Origin: Bacteroidota bacterium
GTDB taxonomy: Bacteria; Bacteroidota; Bacteroidia; B-17B0; Aurantibacillaceae
Length of the DNA stretch: 12,357 nt
Assembly: GCA_023433205.1 (NCBI GenBank)
Contig: JAEZDS010000176.1
Coordinates: 1 to 12,357 of the forward strand
Reading direction: 5' to 3'
Shown here: one piece after another, positions 7,088 through 12,357 of the stretch
How positions within the stretch are numbered: position 1 is the stretch's first letter
How the letters are laid out: every line of letters starts with the position of its first letter
Made by a program: the position numbers and the translations under genes
Notes under the pieces: generated by a model
Databases searched by the model: none
What the model saw: the letters and a program-made list of their open reading frames with translations, nothing else
Told to the model about the DNA's origin: nothing

Positions 7088-9181
7088 ATGAGAATACACA
7101 ATGTGCTTTTTTTGTCATTGCTGGGAGCTGTTAGTCTTCAGGCGCAGGATCCGGTAATAATGACCATTAACGACCGGCCGGTTAAAAAATCTGAATTTGA
7201 AGCAGTTTACCGCAAAAACAATGGCAAAGAGGTGAGCGGTGGCACCAAATCAGTGCAGGAGTATGTTGATCTTTTTTCACTGTTCAAAAGCAAGGTCTTT
7301 GAAGCGGAAAGTCTGGGACTTGATACCCTTATGACCTTTAAGAACGAACTGGCAGGCTACCGTAAAACACTGGCCGCACCATATCTTACAGATAAAAACA
7401 CCAACGAAAGCCTCCTGAAGGAAGCCTACGACCGTTTAAAAACCGAAGTAAAGGCGAGCCACATTCTGGTTCGCATTGCTGAAGATGCGCTTCCCAAAGA
7501 TACGCTTGAAGCTTATACCAGAATGAACATCATCAGAAATGCTGCGCAGGGAAAGTTTCCCAGCCGCGCTGACATCGCTGGTTACGAAAAGCTGCTGAAG
7601 AACTCAAGTGCAGTGGCCCTGCGCTTGAAAAAAGGCGACAGTACACAGTACAAGCTCAAATTAAACTCATTAAAAGCCCTTGAGGACCTTAGCAAAGGTG
7701 CAGATGATAATTTTCCTGTAGTTGCAAGACGTACCAGCGACGACCCATCGGTAGTTGAAAATCAGGGTGACCTTAATTATTTTTCTGCCTTTGACATGGT
7801 GTACCCATTTGAGTCGGCTGCGTACAATACCGAAGTAGGAAAAGTGAGCGATATTATCCGTACCCGGTTTGGCTACCACGTGCTGAAGGTGTACGATAAA
7901 AGAGAGAGCAGGGGAGAGATCTCCGTAAGTCACATTATGGTTAAGTTCCCCAAGGAGGCTTCAGATGAAGATAAACAAAAGGCAAAAACCAAGATCAGCG
8001 AGATCTACGATAAACAAAAATCCGGTCAGAGTTTTGAAGAGCTTGCACGACAGTTCAGCGATGATAAACAAACCAGCGACCGGGGTGGGCAGCTCCAACC
8101 CTTCAAAGGAGGAAAACTGCCAAAGGCTTTTGAAGATGCCGCTTTTGCTTTGAAAGAAGATGGAGCGATAAGCCAGCCGGTTGAAACCCCCTATGGCTGG
8201 CATATCATAAAACGTAACGCATTAAAAACCGTTGCCAGTTATGATGAGATGAAGAATGAGATCAAATCGAGGGTTGCACGCGACAGTCGTTCGCAGAAAG
8301 GACGCGAGGCGCTGATCGCTCAGGTTAAAAAAGAGAGTAATTTTAAGGAAAACCTTAAGAACCGCGACGCGGTTATTAAAACCCTTGATACTTCATATTT
8401 TGAATCGAACTGGAGCGCTGACAAAGCAAAGAAGCTAGGCAATAAGGAGATCTTTTCTATAGGCGGAAAATCTTACACGCAGAATGATTTTGCCCAGTAT
8501 CTTGAGAGTCAGATGACAGTAAGGGCAAAGGCTGACCTGCAGGAACTGGGAAGATCCAGCTATAAAAGCTGGATAAATGACGCAATTGTGGCGTTTGAAG
8601 AAACGCAGCTCGAAAAAAAGTATCCGGAGTTTGCTAATCTGTACAGGGAGTACAGGGATGGGATCCTGCTTTTTGATCTGACCGACCAGAAGGTATGGAG
8701 CAAGGCAGTACGCGATACTGCCGGCCTGAAGGAGTTTTACGAGAAGAACAAAAACAAATATATGTGGGAAGAAAGGGCCGACGCAACTATTTATAAAGCT
8801 TTGAATGAAAAGATAGCAAAGGATGTGAGAAAGATGCTGAAGAGCGGTAAATCAGAGAAAGAGATAGTGGAGAAATTAAATAAGACCTCGCAGCTTAATG
8901 TTTCAGTAGAAAATGTAACGTACCTGAAAGGTGAGAACAAGTATGTTGATGCGAACTGGAAAGAGGGTATTGCAGAGAAGAACCACGTTGATGACAAAGA
9001 AAAGAAAGTGCAGGTGCTTGTGGTGAACAAGATCCTGCAGCGCAGCCCCAAAACTCTGGCGGAGGCCAGGGGTGCGGTAACGGCAGACTATCAAACGCAT
9101 CTTGAAAACGAGTGGCTGGATTATCTGCGTAAAAAATACAAAGTGCAGGTTAAAGAAGATGTGCTGAGCACGGTACAATAA
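7088..9181 (+). CDS. Periplasmic peptidyl-prolyl cis-trans isomerase with two parvulin (PpiC/SurA-type) domains
   Basis: 697 aa. Residues 1-19 are a signal peptide (ends SLQA, mature start at Gln20). A SurA-like N-terminal chaperone region follows (about 20-118). Parvulin domain 1 starts at KASHILVRI (122-130) and ends near FGYHVLKVYD (about residue 268); it is stretched to about 150 residues by an inserted helical, Lys-rich segment. Parvulin domain 2 is of normal length: ISVSHIMVKF (278-287), FSDDKQTSDRGGQL, FALKEDGAISQPVETPYGWH (ends at His372), IIKR. Both domains keep the conserved His of the SHI motif, and domain 2 keeps the terminal GWHIIK. The last 300 residues are helical and charged, with no domain I recognise. 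It should isomerise Xaa-Pro bonds and chaperone outer-membrane or secreted proteins in the periplasm. It has its own terminator downstream. It could be called SurA-like, but Bacteroidota usually carry several such paralogues, so I give no symbol. Confidence 0.9.
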   Translation: MRIHNVLFLSLLGAVSLQAQDPVIMTINDRPVKKSEFEAVYRKNNGKEVSGGTKSVQEYVDLFSLFKSKVFEAESLGLDTLMTFKNELAGYRKTLAAPYLTDKNTNESLLKEAYDRLKTEVKASHILVRIAEDALPKDTLEAYTRMNIIRNAAQGKFPSRADIAGYEKLLKNSSAVALRLKKGDSTQYKLKLNSLKALEDLSKGADDNFPVVARRTSDDPSVVENQGDLNYFSAFDMVYPFESAAYNTEVGKVSDIIRTRFGYHVLKVYDKRESRGEISVSHIMVKFPKEASDEDKQKAKTKISEIYDKQKSGQSFEELARQFSDDKQTSDRGGQLQPFKGGKLPKAFEDAAFALKEDGAISQPVETPYGWHIIKRNALKTVASYDEMKNEIKSRVARDSRSQKGREALIAQVKKESNFKENLKNRDAVIKTLDTSYFESNWSADKAKKLGNKEIFSIGGKSYTQNDFAQYLESQMTVRAKADLQELGRSSYKSWINDAIVAFEETQLEKKYPEFANLYREYRDGILLFDLTDQKVWSKAVRDTAGLKEFYEKNKNKYMWEERADATIYKALNEKIAKDVRKMLKSGKSEKEIVEKLNKTSQLNVSVENVTYLKGENKYVDANWKEGIAEKNHVDDKEKKVQVLVVNKILQRSPKTLAEARGAVTADYQTHLENEWLDYLRKKYKVQVKEDVLSTVQ

Positions 9182-9195
9182 ACCAACGAAATTAG

Positions 9196-9224
9196 CGGCC
9201 TTTCACCTGAAGAGGCCGTTTTTT
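9196..9224 (+). terminator. Intrinsic terminator after the parvulin gene
   Basis: CGGCCT (9196-9201) pairs perfectly with AGGCCG (9213-9218). TTC/GAA can extend the stem past one bulged G around the loop ACCT. Six T residues follow at 9219-9224. It starts 15 nt after the stop codon. Confidence 0.85.
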
Positions 9225-9251
9225 GTTACCAGAATATTAAAAAAGTATTTC

Positions 9252-10130
9252 TTGTTACGCTGCTTTTATAAAATTGATGTTGCTGCCCGTTTCCTGCCCT
9301 TGCTCCTGATATTCATTTTTGCGGGCTGCAGTGGGGTAACATCAGAAAATGCGCCTGAGGCCCGGATTGTGGCCAAAGCAGGCGACGAACAGCTTAGTAT
9401 GGGACAGTTCACTGAAAGTTTTATATCTTCTGATGTGGTGCAGGACAGTGGATACAGTGCCAGGAAAACCATTGAGAACTGGGCCCTTGAATCACTTTTT
9501 TATCAGGAGGCGATAGATAATCTGGCAAGCGGCGAATTAAACATTGAAAAACGAGTTCAGGAGTACCGCAGAAGTCTGGTCAACTATACTTATCAGTCGA
9601 AATTGATTGAAACAACACTCGATACTGTAGTTACCAATGAAGAAATTCAGGCTTACTATGATGACCACAGAGAGAATTTTATTCTGAAACAAAATATAGC
9701 CAAGGTAAATTACATTAAAGTGCCCCTGCTTGCTCCAGGGTTAGAGAAAATTAAACGTCTTATAGGAAGCGAGAAGAAGAAGGATGAGGAGATGCTTATA
9801 ACCTTATGCCTGCAAAATGCAGAGAGTTTTTTTATGAACGACAGCACCTGGTTCTTTGTTGATGATATTGTGAAGGAAATTCCTAGTCTGGGCGATGATG
9901 CCGTTCGTGCTTTAGTGCCCGGCAGAACGGTTCAGTTCAGCGACGAGCAGTACTTCTATTATCTTAAAGTACGCGATATAAAGATCAAGAACGCCCTTTC
10001 GCCCATTACTTTTGAGCGCAACACAATCAGGAAATATATCCTCAACAACCGTCAGACTAGGCTGATAAACAATTACAAACGTGGTTTGCTTGAAAGGGCT
10101 AAAGTGGAAAAGACCTTTGTAATGTTCTGA
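9252..10130 (+). CDS. Lipoprotein with SurA-like N-terminus and degenerate parvulin domain
   Basis: 292 aa from a TTG at 9252. No in-frame ATG exists between the preceding terminator and the lipobox, so TTG is the most reasonable start, though the exact start is uncertain. It gives a 25-residue lipoprotein signal ending FAGC, with Cys26 as the lipidation site. Residues about 36-125 resemble the SurA-type N-terminal region (VAKAGDEQLSMGQF, then helices). TNEEIQAYYDDHRENF (128-143) is the usual lead-in to a parvulin domain. The expected S-H-I-L-V strand is KVNYIKV (151-157), without the His, and the closing G-x-H-x-x-K strand is YFYYLKVRD (234-242), also without it. I therefore infer a membrane-anchored chaperone rather than an active isomerase. 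It follows the catalytic parvulin gene, an arrangement seen in other Bacteroidota where parvulin genes cluster. Its 3' end lies 10 nt from the end of the convergent minus-strand gene. Confidence 0.78.
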   Translation: MLRCFYKIDVAARFLPLLLIFIFAGCSGVTSENAPEARIVAKAGDEQLSMGQFTESFISSDVVQDSGYSARKTIENWALESLFYQEAIDNLASGELNIEKRVQEYRRSLVNYTYQSKLIETTLDTVVTNEEIQAYYDDHRENFILKQNIAKVNYIKVPLLAPGLEKIKRLIGSEKKKDEEMLITLCLQNAESFFMNDSTWFFVDDIVKEIPSLGDDAVRALVPGRTVQFSDEQYFYYLKVRDIKIKNALSPITFERNTIRKYILNNRQTRLINNYKRGLLERAKVEKTFVMF

Positions 10131-10140
10131 AACGGCAGGA

Positions 10141-10548
10141 TCACACTTTTAGGCTGTTAAGCCAGCTCACAGCTTCATTGATACTGTTTACCACCTTATA
10201 GTTGCCGTCGGGCTTCATTACTTTTATATAAAAATTGGCGACTATCCTGTAGGCCAGACTATTGATAACAAGGGCGAAACACTGAATTGGCGACTGTTTC
10301 TGTAGCAAAGGCGCGTTTTCTCTGGCTTCGCGGGTAAATACAAAGCCTTCTTCCGCCGAAAAAATGAATTTGGTTTTTTTACCTGTCGTCATTCGGTCGT
10401 AGATCTTACGCATTTGCTGCTGGAGCGCAACATCAAATGTCACATCTTTGCTGAAGTGAACATGCATAATTCCGTCGCTTCTGAGGCAGATGCGTGCCTG
10501 TGGTATCAGGGCTTCGTCAACGATCGTTATTCCAGACTCTGGAATCAT
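10141..10548 (-). CDS. Small STAS/SEC14-like domain protein (DUF7793-like)
   Basis: 135 aa, reading from 10548 to 10141. No signal peptide or membrane helix, so cytoplasmic. It resembles the short Bacteroidota proteins annotated as STAS/SEC14 domain-containing (DUF7793-like): an N-terminal beta-rich part (ICLRSDGIMHVHFSKDVTFD, about 21-40), the central segment KKTKFIFSAEEGFVFTREAR (about 57-76), and the C-terminal IQCFALVINSLAYRIVANFY (about 88-107) followed by a helix EAVSWL. Such folds often bind nucleotides or lipids or act as anti-sigma antagonists, but no specific role is established for this family. The start lies 16 nt after the stop of the carboxylase gene on the same strand, so the two are probably one transcript. 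I see no Ser/Thr phosphorylation site that can be assigned with confidence. Confidence 0.75.
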   Translation of the reverse strand: MIPESGITIVDEALIPQARICLRSDGIMHVHFSKDVTFDVALQQQMRKIYDRMTTGKKTKFIFSAEEGFVFTREARENAPLLQKQSPIQCFALVINSLAYRIVANFYIKVMKPDGNYKVVNSINEAVSWLNSLKV

Positions 10549-10564
10549 ATTGTCAGAGGTCAGA

Positions 10565-12205
10565 TCAGGTTTGCAATACTCCTACGTTGTATTTTTCAGT
10601 GATAGGCTTGTGGTTGGCCGCTTCAATACCCATACTTATTACTTTCCGGGTATCAGCAGGGTCAATTATTGCATCGATCCACAAATGAGAGGCAGCGTAA
10701 TAAGCGGTGGTTTGTTTGTCGTATCTATCGCGGATCCTTGTGAAAAGTTCCATTTCCTTTTCTTTGGTGATCTCTTCTCCATGTGATTTCAGACTGGCCA
10801 TTTCAATCTGCACCAGCACGTTTGCTGCCTGGGTGCCACCCATAACGGCAATTTTTGCAGTTGGCCAGCCCACAATCAGGCGCGGATCATAGGCTTTTCC
10901 GCACATGGCGTAATTAGCCGCCCCATAACTATTGCCTACAACGATGGTGAATTTTGGCACTACACTATTGGCCATGGCGTTCACCAGTTTGGCTCCGTCT
11001 TTTATAATTCCGCCATGTTCACTGCGTGAGCCCACCATAAATCCTGTAGCGTCCTGTATAAATACCAGAGGAATTTTTTTCTGGTTGCAGTTCATGATAA
11101 AACGCGCGGCCTTGTCGGCGCTATCGCTGTAAATTACCCCCCCGAACTGCATTTCGGTGCTGCCGCCGGGTTTTTTGCCTTTCACGATCTTGCGCTGATT
11201 TGCTACAATGCCAACAGCCCAGCCATCAATTCTCGCGTATGTGCAGATGATGCTTTTCCCGTACAGTTCTTTGTATTCATCGTGTTTTCCCTCATCCACC
11301 AGCCGTTCAATCACTTCATGCATATCGTATTGTTTGTCGCGGGAATCGGGAATGATGCCATATATATCTTTGGGATCTTTTTCGGGTAGTTTTGGTTCAG
11401 CGCGGTTGAATCCTGCCTTATCGTAATCTCCAACCTTGCTCATGATACTTCTGATCCGTTCAATGCAGGCTCGGTCGTTCTCACACTTGTGATCGGTGAC
11501 CCCGCTGATCTCGCAGTGTGTGCTGGCTCCTCCCAGGGTCTCATTATCTATTTGTTCACCAACTGCCGCTTTTACCAGGTAACTTCCCGCAAGAAAAATA
11601 GAGCCTGTTTTATCAACGATCATGGCTTCGTCGCTCATAATTGGCAGATATGCGCCACCGGCAACGCAGCTGCCCATAACCGCCGCGATCTGCAGAATGC
11701 CGCGGCTGCTCATAATAGCATTGTTCCTGAAGATCCGGCCGAAGTGCTCCTTGTCGGGAAAGATCTCATCCTGCAGCGGCAGATATACGCCCGCGCTATC
11801 CACCAGGTAGATAATTGGAAGGTGATTGTCCATGGCTATCTCCTGCGCTCTCAGATTTTTTTTGCCTGTCATTGGAAACCAGGCGCCTGCTTTTACGGTG
11901 GCATCGTTTGCCACCACAATACATTGCTTGCCGCTAACATAGCCAATCACCACCACCACTCCGGCACCGGGGCAGCCACCGTGGTCGGCGTACATTTCAT
12001 AAGCAGCAAAGGCGCCCATCTCAAAACGCGGGGTATCTTTATCCAGCAGCAGATCTACTCTTTCCCGGGCAGTGAGTTTTCCCTGATCGTGAACTTTTGC
12101 AATACGCGCTTTTCCTCCACCCAGATAAATCTTGTTCAGCCTCTGCTCCATCTGGCTGATGAGGAGACGCATATGATCTTCATTCTTGTTAAATTCCAGA
12201 TCCAT
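10565..12205 (-). CDS. Acyl-CoA carboxylase carboxyltransferase (beta) subunit, methylcrotonyl-CoA carboxylase type
   Basis: 546 aa, reading from 12205 to 10565, close to the 535-540 aa of known MCC beta subunits. It should transfer CO2 from carboxybiotin (on a separate alpha subunit) to an acyl-CoA, probably 3-methylcrotonyl-CoA in leucine breakdown. N-terminal crotonase-like half: KLTARERVDLLLD (43-55), VDSAGVYLPLQDEIFPD (135-151), MGSCVAGGAYLPIMSDE (177-193, with the Gly-Gly oxyanion turn) and LGGASTHCEISGVTDH (224-239). C-terminal half: FIQDATGFMVGSRSEHGGII (382-401), GNSYGAANYAMCGKAYDPR (424-442) and WPTAKIAVMGG (447-457). The GFMVG motif and the AYYAASHLW...IDPADTR ending (501-520) match MCC and related carboxylases, not propionyl-CoA carboxylase, which has GFLPG. 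No biotin carboxylase or biotin-carrier gene is in the window. The start is the first Met; a long antisense open frame covers 11489-12274 and is a shadow. Confidence 0.92.
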   Translation of the reverse strand: MDLEFNKNEDHMRLLISQMEQRLNKIYLGGGKARIAKVHDQGKLTARERVDLLLDKDTPRFEMGAFAAYEMYADHGGCPGAGVVVVIGYVSGKQCIVVANDATVKAGAWFPMTGKKNLRAQEIAMDNHLPIIYLVDSAGVYLPLQDEIFPDKEHFGRIFRNNAIMSSRGILQIAAVMGSCVAGGAYLPIMSDEAMIVDKTGSIFLAGSYLVKAAVGEQIDNETLGGASTHCEISGVTDHKCENDRACIERIRSIMSKVGDYDKAGFNRAEPKLPEKDPKDIYGIIPDSRDKQYDMHEVIERLVDEGKHDEYKELYGKSIICTYARIDGWAVGIVANQRKIVKGKKPGGSTEMQFGGVIYSDSADKAARFIMNCNQKKIPLVFIQDATGFMVGSRSEHGGIIKDGAKLVNAMANSVVPKFTIVVGNSYGAANYAMCGKAYDPRLIVGWPTAKIAVMGGTQAANVLVQIEMASLKSHGEEITKEKEMELFTRIRDRYDKQTTAYYAASHLWIDAIIDPADTRKVISMGIEAANHKPITEKYNVGVLQT

Positions 12206-12241
12206 CAGCTTTTTATATCAATCCTTAAATACACACCTGTC

Positions 12242-12249
12242 CAAAATAA
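12242..12249 (-). promoter_or_regulatory. Possible -7 element for the carboxylase gene (minus strand)
   Basis: Read on the minus strand, TTATTTTG matches TAnnTTTG at seven of eight positions (TT in place of TA). It lies 36 nt upstream of the ATG at 12205. No -33 TTG is obvious, and the region is AT-rich, so chance is a real alternative. Confidence 0.25.
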
Positions 12250-12281
12250 TCTGAGAAAAGGTTTAAAAAAATAGCTGAGAG

Positions 12282-12298
12282 AACCGCCATGAGCGGTT
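12282..12298 (+). repeat. Short perfect inverted repeat before the right-edge gene
   Basis: AACCGC (12282-12287) and GCGGTT (12293-12298) pair perfectly around the loop CATGA, followed by TAATTTTGTTTTG. It could act as a terminator for rightward read-through into the next gene, or as a protein-binding palindrome. It abuts the -7 element at 12298-12305. Confidence 0.5.
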
Positions 12299-12305
12299 AA
12301 TTTTG
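12298..12305 (+). promoter_or_regulatory. Exact Bacteroidetes -7 element for the right-edge gene
   Basis: TAATTTTG matches TAnnTTTG exactly. A transcript would start near 12311, about 20 nt before the ATG at 12331, the same spacing as at the thioredoxin-like gene. No -33 TTG is seen at the usual distance. Confidence 0.5.
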
Positions 12306-12330
12306 TTTTGCCGACAAAAATCTCCCAGCC

Positions 12331-12357
12331 ATGATAAATGTAACGCTCTTTTCCCAA
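12331..12357 (+). CDS. Start of an unidentified plus-strand gene, cut by the window edge
   Basis: An ATG at 12331 opens nine codons, MINVTLFSQ, without a stop before the window ends. It is supported as a real start by the exact -7 element 26 nt upstream and by its position, divergent from the carboxylase gene. Nine residues are too few to identify a product. The sequence reminds me of the N-termini of some Bacteroidota IS4-family transposases, and the hairpin upstream would suit an insertion-sequence end, but this is a weak impression from memory. Confidence 0.45.

Noticed and set aside
7971..8073. Repeated GATAAACAAA in the parvulin gene (near 7971, 8011 and 8064)
   Set aside because: These encode charged D-K-Q-type stretches in helices of the second parvulin domain, and the same string also appears in gldN. 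It reflects codon use, not a DNA element.
11489..12274. A 261-codon open frame on the plus strand
   Set aside because: It lies almost wholly antisense to the strongly supported carboxylase gene, and its translation is low-complexity with many His, Asn and Cys and no domain. It is a shadow of the real frame.
1..12357. CRISPR arrays, tRNA or rRNA genes, toxin-antitoxin or phage genes
   Set aside because: I looked for spaced direct repeats, clover-leaf tails and defence-type domains and saw none. All gaps over 100 bp (611-747 and 12206-12330) are described above.

Overview
The window is chromosomal DNA from a member of the Bacteroidota. The evidence is an intact type IX secretion system (T9SS) / gliding-motility core operon, several promoters matching the Bacteroidetes -7 consensus TAnnTTTG, few Shine-Dalgarno sequences, and envelope proteins typical of that phylum. 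Base composition looks mid-range in GC, less AT-rich than a typical Flavobacterium. I cannot assign a genus.

Layout. (1) Positions 1-610 hold the 3' part of a PorP/SprF-family outer-membrane protein gene. (2) 748-5771 is gldK-gldL-gldM-gldN (porK-L-M-N), closed by a strong intrinsic terminator at 5794-5820. The order porP-K-L-M-N is the one known from Porphyromonas gingivalis. (3) 5902-10130 is a periplasmic redox and folding block: a DUF4369/TlpA-type thioredoxin protein, a two-domain parvulin (PpiC-type) peptidyl-prolyl isomerase with its own terminator, and a lipoprotein that looks like a parvulin without its catalytic residues. (4) On the minus strand, 12205-10141, lie a methylcrotonyl-CoA-carboxylase-type carboxyltransferase beta subunit and a small STAS/SEC14-like protein, probably cotranscribed. 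They converge on the lipoprotein gene with a 10-nt gap. (5) At the right edge a plus-strand gene begins at 12331, with a consensus promoter and a hairpin in front; only nine codons are visible.

How the genes fit together. GldL and GldM form the proton-driven inner-membrane motor of the T9SS. GldK and GldN form the periplasmic ring under the outer membrane, and PorP/SprF proteins act at the outer membrane. The thioredoxin-like and parvulin-like proteins would act in the same periplasm on proteins bound for the outer membrane. A link between them and the T9SS is suggested only by proximity, because a terminator and separate promoters lie between. The carboxylase gene belongs to acyl-CoA (probably leucine) catabolism and is unrelated.

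I see no clearly new system here; most of the window is a well-known module. The points most worth a second look are the inactive-looking parvulin lipoprotein, the carboxylase/STAS pair, the repeat-bearing leader before gldL, the regular promoter-to-start spacing, and the possible mobile element at the right edge.
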